The notes: generated from the letters alone by a model not told the origin. A stretch of DNA of 64,000 bases from Nemertoderma westbladi (GCA_032718475.1 JAUCBJ010007162.1:62001-126000), one strand, 5' to 3'. Positions 1-10,832 are shown, counted from the first letter of the stretch. Program-made: numbers and translations.

Positions 1-645
1 ATACAGAACACACACAGTTCGGTGAGTGTCTAATACAGAACACATACACAGTTCGGTGAGTATCTAATACAGAACACACACAGTTCGGTGAGTGTCTAAT
101 ACAGAACACATACACAGTTCGGTGAGTATCTAATACAGAACACACACAGTTCGGTGAGTGTCTAATACAGGAACACACACAGTTCGGTGAGTGTCTAATA
201 CAGAACACACACAGTTCGGTGAGTGTCTAACTAAGAACACACACAGTTCGGTGAGTGTCTAATACAGAACATATACGCAGTTTGGTGAGTGTCTAATACA
301 GAACACACACAGTTCGGTGAGTGTCTAATACAGAACACACACAGTTCGGTGAGTGTCTAATACAGAACACATACACAGTTCGGTGAGTATCTAATACAGA
401 ACACACACAGTTCGGTGAGTGTCTAATACAGGAACACACACAGTTCGGTGAGTGTCTAATACAGAACACACACAGTTCGGTGAGTGTCTAACTAAGAACA
501 CACACAGTTCGGTGAGTGTCTAATACAGAACACACACAGTTCGGTGAGTGTCTAATACAGAACACACACAGTTCGGTAAGTGTCTAATACATAACACATA
601 TACACAGTTAGGTGAGTGTCTAACTAAGAACACACCGAGTTTGGT
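1..645. repeat. minisatellite, ~32-36 bp units with splice-site-like core
   Basis: About 18-19 near-identical units of roughly 32-36 bp run from the window edge to about 645. Each contains the core CAGTTCGGTGAGTGTCTAAT followed by ACAG and a CA-rich stretch. The core holds a strong 5' splice-site match (CG|GTGAGT) and an acceptor-like end (CTAATACAG). The array lies upstream of the POU4 exons and continues off the left edge. It probably sits in an intron. Variants (GTGAGTAT, AACTAAG) are interspersed. Confidence 0.9.
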
Positions 646-686
646 GAGTTTCTTTCTATAAAGAACTGTAATTATATTTGTTTCAG

Positions 687-743
687 GTTTCGGCAGACCG
701 GGTTTTGATTTCGCGTATGGTATGGAAGCTGCATCACATTTCT
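687..743 (+). CDS. pou4: probable upstream coding exon of POU4 gene
   Basis: A 57-nt open segment is bounded by a good acceptor (TTTGTTTCAG ending at 686) and a good donor (GTGAGT from 744). Read with two leading bases it gives FGRPGFDFAYGMEAASHF and leaves one base. The exon starting at 1270 needs exactly one preceding base (T+CA = Ser) to reach the POU frame, so the phases agree. The peptide is not a motif I can assign, since POU4 N-termini are poorly conserved. Evidence is splice signals plus phase only, so the exon is a prediction. Confidence 0.45.
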
Positions 744-999
744 GTGAGTAATTTATATAACAAATTTTTTTTAATTTTTGAAGAATATCGTATTTTTAAT
801 CGACTAGATAACATCGAGGTTCCTTCCACCTTGGAGTGCGTGGTTTAATCCGGTTTCTTGAGTGCGAGCCCTGCAACTACAATAGTATTAGGGAAGTTTT
901 AATTTCTTTGGGCTTTAAATTGGCTAAGTATAGCACAAATTAGGAAAGATGTAACTGGGGGTTGAACCAGCGCAATATAATTCCTTTCCTTGCTCATTT

Positions 1000-1165
1000 G
1001 GACCACTCCTACCGGATATCATACCGGTATCTGCCTTGCATCCTTTATTTGATCTAAATGAGTACCATATTTCTCTCCGGGGAGTATAGTTCTGGGGGGA
1101 CCTGCTCTTGAAATTGGTCGAAATCTATCTATCTGCGTAATCCTTGGCCAAAAGACGAAAAAAAA
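1000..1165 (+). mobile_element. SINE 3' portion, diverged, in POU4 intron
   Basis: The stretch resembles the 3' body of the SINE copies at 45685-45850 and 49012-49280. Shared features include TCTGCCTTGCAT, AATGAGTAC, a GGGGAGTA-AGTTCTGGGGGGACC block and GCGTAATCC-TGGCC followed by an A-rich tail. The tRNA-like head is missing, so it is 5'-truncated. It lies between the exons at 687-743 and 1270-1504. Confidence 0.7.
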
Positions 1166-1269
1166 CTGGCGAAAAAAAGCGTTTACTTTTTTTTTTACTT
1201 TCGTTTACTTTTTTTTAAACGACTGGAGATGTTGCGCTTTATCATTATTGCCATCTATCATATTTCCAG

Positions 1270-1504
1270 CATCCCACCCAATGCCTCACCATCCAGCATC
1301 CTTACACCACACTGTTGTCGGGTCCCTCCCGAGCATCCAACACTGTCCGGACTTGGATACGGACCCGAGGGAGTTAGAGAAGTTTTCGGAACATTTCAAA
1401 CAAAGAAGAATAAAGTTGGGTGTCACACAGAGCGATGTTGGGAGAGCCCTGGCTAACCTAAAGATACCGGGGGTAGGCTCCCTCAGCCAGAGTACTATAT
1501 GCAG
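1270..1504 (+). CDS. pou4: POU4 exon: POU-specific domain
   Basis: The acceptor TTTCCAG ends at 1269 and the donor GTGAGA begins at 1505. The exon is 235 nt, entered in phase with two bases and left with two bases (AG) that join A at 1965 to make Arg. An upstream histidine-rich stretch ([13 protein letters not shown]) precedes the POU-specific domain. The exact 5' boundary depends on the acceptor chosen. Confidence 0.85.
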
Positions 1505-2277
1505 GTGAGAGACAATATTTGTATTGCTGTATTGTTTTTCTCTGAAATATGACAGGTTTTCCAAATTTCTTCAAAAGGAGTCAAATGGCGCAAAATGACC
1601 GCAAACACAAAATATATTTTAGTGGGTTTGAAAACTTTTAAAACTTTAATTAAAACATTTCATTTCATTTAATCACCATAGGGCAGAAATAACTCCAGAA
1701 AGATAGTCTATAATTCCTAAATTTACATAATACATACTCACACCAAACTGAAGGTCAACAGTTCGATCCCAAGTGGACGCCAATTCCGACTTTGCCAATT
1801 AATTGACAATTATCATCAATGACAATTAATTATATTCGCATAATGAAACCGCTCATTCAGCCAAAATACTAATAATTATATACAAGTAGATAACCATATG
1901 GTAAAGTTTAGTAAATCTACAAGTCTGCCCTTCTTTAAAGAAAAAATATTAACATTTATTTTAGATTTGAAAGTCTGACTCTGTCGCACAATAACATGGT
2001 AGCCCTGAAACCCATCCTTCACACATGGTTAGAGGAGGCGGAACGGGTTTCCATGGAAACCAGTCTAATCACGGCGGAACGCAAACGAAAGCGAACGTCG
2101 ATCGCGAGTCCGGAGAAGCGGTCGCTGGAGGCGTACTTCGCGGTTCAACCGCGCCCGTCCAGCGAGAAGATCGGACAAATCGCAGACAAACTCGACCTAA
2201 AGAAGAACGTCGTTCGCGTCTGGTTCTGCAATCAGAGGCAAAAACAAAAGCGGTTGAAATTCTCAGCGATGCGCTGA
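1270..2277 (+). CDS. pou4: POU class 4 homeobox transcription factor, 3' exons (1270-1504, 1965-2277)
   Basis: This is a sequence-specific nuclear transcription factor of the Brn-3/unc-86 class, known in other animals for sensory and neuronal cell specification. Exon 1270-1504 carries most of the POU-specific domain ([42 protein letters not shown]). The donor GCAG|GTGAGA and acceptor TTTTAG|ATTTGA split one Arg codon. Exon 1965-2277 completes the domain ([19 protein letters not shown]), then a short linker and the homeodomain from [20 protein letters not shown]. Recognition helix [14 protein letters not shown] has the Cys at homeodomain position 50 typical of POU factors. Stop TGA is at 2275-2277, four residues past [26 protein letters not shown] is diagnostic of class 4. 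The N-terminal exons lie further left, within or beyond the minisatellite. Confidence 0.95.
1965..2277 (+). CDS. pou4: POU4 terminal exon: end of POU-specific domain and homeodomain
   Basis: The acceptor TTATTTTAG ends at 1964. The exon encodes the last POU-specific helix, a 20-odd residue linker, the complete 60-residue homeodomain and a short tail ending in SAMR and TGA. The 460-bp intron 1505-1964 before it is AT-rich and shows no other feature. Confidence 0.95.
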
Positions 2278-2467
2278 AAAACTTATCTTTACTCTCAGAG
2301 GATCGAGTTTTACACTCGGACTGACTTTCACGATAATTGTGCATTATATATTATTATATTACAGATATTATTTTTGGTGTTTCAAATGTCAGCTTTACTG
2401 TGCAGTTTGGATTTTTATATTTATATATTTTGACTGAAATATAGGCAAATAATATTTACGTTAGACT

Positions 2468-2473
2468 AATAAA
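2468..2473 (+). terminator. candidate polyadenylation signal of POU4
   Basis: AATAAA lies 191 bp after the POU4 stop codon, in an AT-rich 3' UTR-like stretch. It is the first canonical hexamer downstream of the stop. Confidence 0.5.
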
Positions 2474-2479
2474 TAGACT

Positions 2480-4645
2480 GGAATTCTTCATTAACAAAAA
2501 AAGAGGGCGGAGTAGGAGATGTTTCGTCGTCCTTGGGGATCCATCTGGAGGAACTATCGATACACTCCCCCCTTCACGCGCATACAGAAAGCTCTTACTA
2601 AATTGAATTAATTAGTAACTTTTTACTTCAAGTTTCATTATCTGGTACTACAGTATATATTAGATATAAGTGCGGGTGTGTTTATATCTTCATGTCTCTT
2701 CAGGGACTATAATATTACCAAATTCTAGTTCTAGATTACTTTTGGGATTACGTAAATTTATTCGAAAATGTAAAGCCAACCTAGGGAGTTAAAACTATTC
2801 AGATTTTATAGTAAAATATATTGCATTATTCGGAATCTAAATATTCAAACTTCTAAAAAATTTATCATGAATTAAATAGTTAAGCAGCTTCAAAATATCA
2901 GAAATAACCATTTCGCGAGGTTTAAATGGGCATCATCAAAAAAATCAGTAGCTATATGGCCACTCACTCAAAGGTGAGTAGATAAGACATCTGTCACAAT
3001 AATTGTAATTACCTGTCTGGCTGTTTGACACGTAAAACGACTTCATTATCTAACAAACAATAGGACATTCATTACTACACAACACAAAGAATGGTTAATG
3101 CGAAGGCACATATGGGTGCTGAAATTCCCCATTTTTGTCAGTAAATGGTGCCCAACTAAACATCCTTCCCAATATAACATTGGGACACCTGGTTGTAGAC
3201 ATCGACTTGGTATTTTTACAGCAGACTCTGAACATGCACTGAGATATTTCTTTAATAAATCTGTTAATACTATCGAAATATTTGCCAATGGCAGGTGAAA
3301 CTATTTTGTTGGTAACCCTTGTCTTGTCTCTAGTAAACACCATCTGCCATTCATTTCGTTAATATTAATCAAAAATTAAGTCTCATACAGTATAATGGTC
3401 ATACTGATTTTGAGAAACATAATGTCGGTCAGTTAATTTATATTTTACATAATTGGCCTTGACGTTGATTACAACACAACAGTCATTGAATTATGAAATG
3501 ATTTTGGAACATTATTGACTGATAATGTAACCTCATTGGTCACTGCAATAAGAATGTGTCCAGAAATACATGAAACCATAGCGACATGCTGCTGTCAGGG
3601 GGGTCCATTATAAATGAAATAAATAGGAAATAAAAATACTCTAACAATAAAAAATATATATTGAAAGTCCACAGCGCAAAGATATAGTTAAAGGTAGATA
3701 GAAATACATGATCACAATTCCCTTTATATGCAGATGTAAAAAGTCAACATATGAAACTCACCCCTCAAATCCATTCCTTAAAGACACAGCGTTTAAGGGA
3801 AATTTTGCAACCGCACTGAATGAAACAGGTTCAAAACCAACGAAAGGCTGTCGGTTGTAGGAATTTCGCACTGTTGAGACCCTAAGGCCTAAGCAATACA
3901 CTTTAGACATTGCTGAACTCTCCTTCTTGCACAATTCCATAGCCAGATTAGTTGATACAAGGCGAAAGCCGAAAAAAACGCTAATTTACTAACACTAACA
4001 TTCATTTGAGTAAAGAAAGGGTTGAATAGTTATTAAATATTCGCTTTGGGAGTTAGTGTGGCGCCTTCCCTGCCTTTTAGGTAACCGCCAAGAGAGAAGT
4101 GTCGGTCGGCTCCGGTGTCTCGCATCTCGCATTTTCACTGACACACTTTTATGCAATAAAATATTTGATCTCTGTAAAATGCGACGCAGAAACTAACTAA
4201 ACCCGGTACTAGAAGTCATCATAATCTGTTAGTTGCTCGAACTAACCGGATGTACATTACCTGACCTATTACCAGAGGCCCACAGCCTTTATGATGCAGC
4301 TGTTCTATATTATACTCCTATATGTTTACCGTTAAGAACCGCTAAGCCGCTACAATCCCACTCGTATGACGCACCGAGCAGAGAGTGTTTAAATGGAAAG
4401 CAATTATATTCGAATTATTTCAGAACGTAACAAAACAAATTTGAATGATTCCCCATCTGTTTAACAAGCGGATTTAGTACGCAGATTAATGTGGATGTTA
4501 TTTATCCCAATTGGCATGTAGTAAATCCTGTTTTTGTTGAGAGCTATTTCGCCGATTGCATGTATGTAAGAGCTTTGAATGTGAGTTAATTACTCTGTAC
4601 AAAATATTATTATCCTGCTGTCGTATTAGTTAAAAATTTAACGTA
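2480..4645. other. intergenic, no feature recognised
   Basis: AT-rich sequence between the POU4 3' end and the Copia element. Short open frames (for example 3098-3298 and 4233-4430) show no family motif, no splice context and no codon-like pattern. Nothing is assigned. Confidence 0.6.
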
Positions 4646-4650
4646 ATATA

Positions 4651-4959
4651 TGTTAGAAATATACTATACACATCTGCGCATTTGATAAGGGTGTACTGTA
4701 CATGTGTACATGGACTGTTAATTTGAATTCCCCGCCAACCACCTTTTTCTCTATAGTATCTACTATCAGACTGTGACTGTACTTACTACTACTGTTAATG
4801 TACCGTACACTGCAGTACCGGCGCAATGGCGCTCAACGGAACCTGCAGCCCTACAACACTAGGTACCGGTATATAATATTGTAAAATGAATATTTTGATA
4901 TCAGTTAATTTAATTATAATAATTTCACTTAACCTGCATACTGGCATATAAAAGTAAAA
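4651..4959 (+). repeat. Copia 5' LTR
   Basis: 309 bp, matching 9057-9365. It should supply the promoter for the element. ATATA directly precedes it and is repeated after the 3' LTR. Confidence 0.95.
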
Positions 4960-4979
4960 GGTTATGGGCTCCAGTCACG
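4960..4979 (+). promoter_or_regulatory. Copia primer-binding site, internal initiator-tRNA type
   Basis: GGTTATGGGCTCCAGTCACG begins immediately after the LTR. Its complement contains GCCCATAACC, the anticodon-arm sequence of initiator tRNA-Met. Drosophila copia is known to prime from an internal 5'-half fragment of that tRNA, not from the CCA end. The lack of a TGG start (complement of CCA) fits the same mechanism here. The match further along is imperfect. Confidence 0.65.
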
Positions 4980-5047
4980 TCTTTGCGCGTTCAGCCTGAC
5001 TGTTATTTTTCAATCAAATATTCAGAACTCATAAATTCCAATTCAGG

Positions 5048-8000
5048 ATGGCAACTACAAGCGATTCTATGCTGAAGCAAATCGCTCATCTGAAGGGCAA
5101 GTCTAACTATCCTGCATGGCGCACTAAGATGAAATTATTCTTCAAAACGAAGAAGTTAATGGCCTATGTCGAGGGAACATTCCCATATCCGACAGTCGCC
5201 ATCACACCGGGCGATCTACCCGGCCGCCAGGAAATATGGGTATGCATGGATTCATCCGCCCTACTGGCCATCAACGTTGCCTGCACTGATGACGTCAATG
5301 CGAATATTCCAGATGTGGAAACTTCCGCCCAAGCGTGGACAAAACTCGCAGCACTCTATCAGGACAAGTCGATCGCTGGCAAAGTAATGGCTATGCATGC
5401 ATTGTTCCACAAGGAACTACAGCGTGGCGAAACGCTACGTGATCATGCCAGTGCACTTCGGGAAGCACGAAACGCTGTTATTCAAGCAGGCGGTTTCGAT
5501 ATCAAAAATGATGCAGATTTCGCCATGGTATTATCCGCATCCTGCGCCAAAATTTACAACACCGTTGTCACATTACTGGAGAGTTCCGACCCATCATCAT
5601 TAACTTTTGATGACGTTCTGGCCCGTCTCGAGACTGAGGAACAGCGTTTGCATCCCATCAAGCTGGGCAAACCAACGGAGCAGGCATACGCTATGCCTCC
5701 AACTCAGCAGCAGACAAAGCAGCCATCTGGACGAAGTGGTAATTTACGTAAGACTAATAACACCACTCCCCGTAAACCACCAGGACCTTGCATCCATTGT
5801 GGTAAAACAGGGCACTGGAACAGAGATTGTTACAGTCGCAATAAGAATAAACCTGCTGTGTCTTCCAATCCACACACTGATGGAAAACAGCAAAAAGGAG
5901 CTGATGGCTTCTCAATGTTCTTCCTGATAGGGGGAAAACGTACTCTTGGAAAATGGGTGATCGACAGTGGTGCTACGACTCACCTATGCAATGAACTGTC
6001 ACTACTGCACGACATACAACCACTCGACCCACCGTTCGAGATACACGTAGGAGATGGCCATAAACTAATGTCCAACCATGTTGGAAAATGTGCACTGCAG
6101 TCTGTGCCCAGTGCCATTCTACTACAGACATGTTATTTTATTCCTGAGATCGCATGCAACCTCCTATCCATACCCAAGGCAATGGATGCGGGTGCTGATA
6201 TCTTATTCTCTGGCAAACAACAGACTGTGCAGTTCTCCATAAATGGGACAGTACATGCTACTGGCTCCCGCCACGGAAACTTGCTAATCCTAAATCAACC
6301 AACAAGTGTCGCCGCACTCACCAGCAATGAGATAAATGCTGTAAATCGCAAAACATGGCATGCACGTTTTGGTCATCTGCACTACCCTGCACTGCAGCAA
6401 CTTCAATCCAAGGAACTCGTCACGGGTTTCCATCCTTCTTCTGGAGGAAACACTGAATTCTGTACATCGTGCATGGAAGGTAAACAAACAAAACTGCCAT
6501 TCAGCGAATCCACACGTGTCACAACTGACATACTTCAAATTGTGTCATCAGATGTCTGTGGCAAAATGCCAGTCGACTCGATTGGGGGATCTCGTTACTT
6601 CGTCACTTTTATCGACCATCATTCTCGTTATGTTGTTGTGTATCCTATTGCTCAAAAATCTGATGTATTCGGCAAATTTGTCGAGTACGTTACAGCAGAA
6701 GAAACACGCACAGGCAAACGTGTCAAGTGCTTGCGTTCTGATAATGGAGGCGAGTACGTATCTCAGCAATTCAAGGACTACTGCAACAAACACGGCATTA
6801 AACGCGAACTGACAGTACCACACACACCACAGCAAAATGGCATTGCTGAGCGAATGAATCGCACACTCTTAGAGATGGTTCGATCGATGTTGTGCCATGC
6901 CCAGATGCCTCCTGAGTGGTGGGCCGAAGCCGTGGTCCATGCAGCACTCATCCGAAATATGTCACCCACCTCGGCGATTCCTGATAAGGTGCCATTTGAG
7001 GTATTTAATGGTCACAAACCCAATGTGTCAACTCTTCGCGTTTGGGGTTGTGACGCATACGTTCACGTTGAACGAACTGCACGCAATAAATTACAACCTA
7101 AATCGATACGGTGCCGATATGTCGGTCATTCACAACATGCCAAGGCCTACAAACTTTGTCAGTCTGTCACTGGTAAACAGATCATTATCTCCCGCAATGT
7201 CACTTTTCAGGAAAATACATTCGGCGAGCGTATGAAAGGCGACTACTCCTCATTTGAGTACCTTCATGATGATCAGGTGGAACCATCCACCCCACTCACA
7301 GGGCCGGTTAATATTGCTGATTTAAAGTCTGATTCCCCAGATAACGAAAATGAACCACCCGTTCCACTTCGGAGATCTACTCGAACCAACCAAGGTGTAC
7401 CTCCAGTCCGTCTTGGCATCGTAAAATACGATGATCATGATGACATTGACGATGGGATGGATGAAGTAAACTATGTGTTTATTGCATTCGATAACTCTGA
7501 GCCTGCCACCATGAAGGAAGCGCTAAGGAGTAACCACGCAAACGACTGGATTACTGCTGCTCAAGATGAGTATCACTCCATGATTAACCGAGATGTCTGG
7601 GAACTCGTTGAACGACCACCAGGCGCCAATGTCATTGGATCAAAATGGATCTTCCGCATCAAACGGGATGCACTTGGTAATGTCGCCCGCTACAAGGCGC
7701 GCATTGTTGCCAAGGGTTACAGCCAGAAAAACGGTATTGACTTTGGGGAAACATATTCTCCAGTCGCACGCTACGACTCCATTCGACTTCTCATTGCGGT
7801 GGCCAACCAACTTGGCATGGAAATCCATCAGATGGATATTAAAACTGCCTATCTCAATGGCGACATTGACGCTGACATTTACATGTCCCAGCCTGAGGGT
7901 TTTGTTGACCCAAACCATCGCACTGCAGTCTGTAAGATAAAGCGCAGTCTCTACGGACTGAAGCAGTCAGGTCGTTGTTGGAATACCAAACTAGATAAAT

Positions 8001-9049
8001 TCCTCAAGGCCTCCGGTTACACACGCTGTCTAAGTGAACAGTGCTTGTATTTTAAGTATGTGGACAAGGGACTCATACTACTTACTGTGTATGTTGATGA
8101 CCTCATCATTGCTGCTACTGACCTCACTTTCCTCGAGCATGAAAAATCCATTCTAAAAGATGGTTTCGAGACTGTCGACCAGGGAGAGCTCCATTATGTG
8201 CTAGGCATTTGTATCTCAAAAGATCACAAAGCTGGCACTACCACATTATCACAAAAGCGCTATCTGACAGAAGTACTCGAGCGCTTCAACATGGGCAATT
8301 GTCATTCTGCACCCATCCCAATGGATGCGAACTCTTGCCTTGAGCCTGCCGCCCTAGATGCAGAACCCATTCGACTGCAGGAATACCAATCCATTGTTGG
8401 TAGCCTTCTTTATGCAGCTCTCGGCACACGACCAGACATCGCTTATGCTGTATCTCAGCTTGGCAAGCATATGTGTAAACCAACTGAAGCTCACCATACT
8501 GCTGCCAGGCGCGTCCTACGTTATCTAAGTGGCACTGTTAATCATTCAATCATATATACTCGTTCTGATAACGATCAACTAGTGGGATATTCTGACGCTG
8601 ATTGGGCAGGAGACCGAGCCACTCGTAAATCCACTTCTGCCTATATCTTTCTCCTAGGTGGCGCACCTGTTACTTGGAGATCCAAACAACAATCTGTTGT
8701 TGCATTGTCAACATGTGAGGCCGAGTATTATGCCCTCAGCCAGGCCGCCCAAGAGCGTGTTTGGCTCAATCGCCTCCTTGTAGAGATGCAGCACCCTGAA
8801 CTCTGCAGCTTGGTAATATTCAGTGATAATCAGGGTGCAATCAAACTGGCCAAGAACCCCATTGGTCATGCCCGTACCAAACATATAGACATCAAGTACC
8901 ACCACGTGCGAGACCTACTCATTACTCATGACCTCGAGCTCCAGTATTGTCCTATGGATGCCATGTTAGCAGACATTCTTACAAAAGCCCTCGCCAAACC
9001 AAAACTGACTATGTTCCGGGATCTGATCGGAATTCATTCGCAGATTTGA
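5048..9049 (+). CDS. Copia Gag-Pol polyprotein, 1333 residues, intact
   Basis: A single frame in the Copia order Gag-PR-IN-RT-RH. The N-terminal Gag region (LKGKSNYPAW near residue 14, typical of Copia Gag) leads to a CCHC knuckle CIHCGKTGHWNRDC at 248-261. The aspartic protease active site DSGATTHLC starts at D306. A GAG-pre-integrase segment (WHARFGHL) precedes the integrase core, whose D523, D565 and E601 give a D,D-35-E spacing. Reverse transcriptase carries YVDD at 1015-1018, and RNase H has D1183, E1224 and D1260. Length fits a Copia element. ATG 5048 follows the primer site by 68 bp. The stop overlaps the polypurine tract. No frameshift or nonsense codon was seen. Confidence 0.97.
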   Translation: MATTSDSMLKQIAHLKGKSNYPAWRTKMKLFFKTKKLMAYVEGTFPYPTVAITPGDLPGRQEIWVCMDSSALLAINVACTDDVNANIPDVETSAQAWTKLAALYQDKSIAGKVMAMHALFHKELQRGETLRDHASALREARNAVIQAGGFDIKNDADFAMVLSASCAKIYNTVVTLLESSDPSSLTFDDVLARLETEEQRLHPIKLGKPTEQAYAMPPTQQQTKQPSGRSGNLRKTNNTTPRKPPGPCIHCGKTGHWNRDCYSRNKNKPAVSSNPHTDGKQQKGADGFSMFFLIGGKRTLGKWVIDSGATTHLCNELSLLHDIQPLDPPFEIHVGDGHKLMSNHVGKCALQSVPSAILLQTCYFIPEIACNLLSIPKAMDAGADILFSGKQQTVQFSINGTVHATGSRHGNLLILNQPTSVAALTSNEINAVNRKTWHARFGHLHYPALQQLQSKELVTGFHPSSGGNTEFCTSCMEGKQTKLPFSESTRVTTDILQIVSSDVCGKMPVDSIGGSRYFVTFIDHHSRYVVVYPIAQKSDVFGKFVEYVTAEETRTGKRVKCLRSDNGGEYVSQQFKDYCNKHGIKRELTVPHTPQQNGIAERMNRTLLEMVRSMLCHAQMPPEWWAEAVVHAALIRNMSPTSAIPDKVPFEVFNGHKPNVSTLRVWGCDAYVHVERTARNKLQPKSIRCRYVGHSQHAKAYKLCQSVTGKQIIISRNVTFQENTFGERMKGDYSSFEYLHDDQVEPSTPLTGPVNIADLKSDSPDNENEPPVPLRRSTRTNQGVPPVRLGIVKYDDHDDIDDGMDEVNYVFIAFDNSEPATMKEALRSNHANDWITAAQDEYHSMINRDVWELVERPPGANVIGSKWIFRIKRDALGNVARYKARIVAKGYSQKNGIDFGETYSPVARYDSIRLLIAVANQLGMEIHQMDIKTAYLNGDIDADIYMSQPEGFVDPNHRTAVCKIKRSLYGLKQSGRCWNTKLDKFLKASGYTRCLSEQCLYFKYVDKGLILLTVYVDDLIIAATDLTFLEHEKSILKDGFETVDQGELHYVLGICISKDHKAGTTTLSQKRYLTEVLERFNMGNCHSAPIPMDANSCLEPAALDAEPIRLQEYQSIVGSLLYAALGTRPDIAYAVSQLGKHMCKPTEAHHTAARRVLRYLSGTVNHSIIYTRSDNDQLVGYSDADWAGDRATRKSTSAYIFLLGGAPVTWRSKQQSVVALSTCEAEYYALSQAAQERVWLNRLLVEMQHPELCSLVIFSDNQGAIKLAKNPIGHARTKHIDIKYHHVRDLLITHDLELQYCPMDAMLADILTKALAKPKLTMFRDLIGIHSQI

Positions 9050-9056
9050 GGGGGAG
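9048..9056 (+). promoter_or_regulatory. Copia polypurine tract
   Basis: GAGGGGGAG abuts the 3' LTR and overlaps the polyprotein stop codon TGA. This is the expected site for plus-strand priming. Confidence 0.8.
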
Positions 9057-9365
9057 TGTTAGAAATATACTATACACATCTGCGCATTTGATAAGGGTGT
9101 ACTGTACATGTGTACATGGACTGTTAATTTGAATTCCCCGCCAACCACCTTTTTCTCTATAGTATCTACTATCAGACTGTGACTGTACTTACTACTACTG
9201 TTAATGTACCGTACACTGCAGTACCGGCGCAATGGCGCTCAACGGAACCTGCAGCCCTACAACACTAGGTACCGGTATATAATATTGTAAAATGAATATT
9301 TTGATATCAGTTAATTTAATTATAATAATTTCACTTAACCTGCATACTGGCATATAAAAGTAAAA
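9057..9365 (+). repeat. Copia 3' LTR
   Basis: 309 bp, the same length as the 5' LTR and apparently identical. It is followed by the ATATA target duplication at 9366-9370. Confidence 0.95.
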
Positions 9366-9370
9366 ATATA

Positions 9371-10372
9371 CGTATAAATAGGCACATTCCCAGAAGGTAA
9401 TAATTTAAACATATTTACAACGCTAAAGTAAGTTTTAAAATTCGAAATGGTTTGTGTGTAACTTGTGTGTGAGGAAAGGGGCGTAGTCTGTGAACTTACT
9501 ACCATACTGTTTCAAAATTAAGCTCTAATAATAACATAAATAATAATTAGGACGGAAGATCAACATGTATTCAAAATAAATTAAAATCGCATTAATTTTA
9601 TTCGTCAATAAAACAATTGCTTTTCCACTTAATTAAAATGGTTTTCTCACTATATTTTTATTACTAATATATATATATATCCTCCTCTAAAATATATTCA
9701 TAATCACTAAAATAATTTTTTTATGTGTGTTTATTTATATTAATGTGTCCTATTATTTTGTTTAGAATAATTTATTATTTTGTCACTGTAACCTGCTCCT
9801 TTACCTTATTTAATGATGATTAGTATATTTTAGTGATAAATTTCTAAATTTCTAAAAATTCTAAATTTTACAAAAATGTTTAAATTCTGAAAAATGTTTA
9901 TTTTTAGTAGGTCGTTAAATGATAGCCTATTGAAATATGGTAATTCCGGAAGTTGCTATTAAATTTTGTTGTAAGTCAGATGTTTTTATTATTTGGCTTC
10001 GCAAATCACGATGCAAGTTTCAGAATTTACACGCTAGACAGACAATGCAATTTAATTTAGTCCGAACCGTACCTTACCGCACCGGTACTAAAAAATGTCT
10101 GATAATGCAGATGGTGACTTTGTGTGTGTGAAGTCCCCACAATAAGTTTACTCAGTGAAGTACCTACACGGTGCAATAGCTGAACACATTTTTCATACTG
10201 TGATGACTTAAGAACTAAACTACCCTACTACTCATAATGTGCACTTTTCATTTGTGTGAGTCGAAAGATGATTTCTAACGTGGCTCTTAGAAAGCATGGA
10301 TGTAAACCTGTAGCAAATGAAACAATTTTTTAATGGACAATTAATGAGATTCGACTTTCAATAGGCCCTCCA
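9371..10372. other. AT-rich intergenic, no feature
   Basis: Very AT-rich sequence with short A/T runs and an (AT)n patch near 9669. No open frame of interest and no recognised repeat. Confidence 0.6.
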
Positions 10373-10832
10373 ATTATCTTGTCAGTCAACAGGAAATCCT
10401 TTCAGACTTTCACTTTGTGTTCAAACAAGATACAATGGGGCGGAGAAGTTGCCTCCAACAACAATAGATAAACATTGACCCATCGCCGTACCTGTAGGCA
10501 TATCGGAACCCCCTCCTTCGATTGATCCACGACGCGCAGTAGTTTAAGGCAACGCTCGGGTAATCAAGCGTCTCCCTTTACCAACCAGCAAACACTCTCA
10601 ACCACATACAGCCGTCTGTTCACTTTACCGGCGACCATTTTATAGGCTGCAATTGGGCAGCATCTTGGATTCCGTGGCCTGGAACCCATTGTTGGTTCTT
10701 GTACGACGGATTCCTCACCCATTCGGTGTGTCGCCATATAATAGTGAGGTGATTACCGCGGCTTTTAGTATAAATTAAACGCCAATTCGTATAAAATTCC
10801 TCAGATAATTTGATAAATAATATAATACGGAC
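10373..10832 (+). repeat. palindrome arm segment a (left)
   Basis: The reverse complement of this segment lies at 40290-40744 with scattered substitutions. Matching landmarks include GTCAGTCAACAGGAAATCC, GGCGGAGAAGTTGCC, CTCTCAACCACATACAGCC and TTACCGGCGACCATTTTATAG. Similarity starts sharply at ATTATC (10373), which pairs with GATAAT ending at 40744. The shared open frames (10838-10620 minus, 40246-40497 plus) differ at several residues and look non-coding. Confidence 0.85.

Larger units (their letters stand above)
4651..9365 (+). mobile_element. complete Ty1/Copia LTR retrotransposon
   Basis: A full element of 4715 bp: 309-bp LTRs at 4651-4959 and 9057-9365, a primer-binding site at 4960, one uninterrupted polyprotein frame, a polypurine tract at about 9048-9056, and a 5-bp target duplication ATATA (4646-4650 and 9366-9370). 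The LTRs begin TGTTAG and end GTAAAA, not the usual CA. I saw no differences between the LTRs by eye. Intact coding capacity plus matching LTRs indicates a recent insertion that may still be mobile. Confidence 0.97.

Noticed and set aside
1-645. CRISPR-like look of the left array (and of 58856-64000)
   Set aside because: Units are contiguous minisatellite repeats without unique spacers, in a eukaryotic intron/intergenic setting with no cas genes.
1229-1456. 75-residue frame overlapping the POU4 exon
   Set aside because: Out-of-frame shadow of the POU-specific exon.
4045-4065. 20-bp identity TTGGGAGTTAGTGTGGCGCC with 41694-41713
   Set aside because: Too short and isolated; flanks do not match, so no repeat boundary can be defined.
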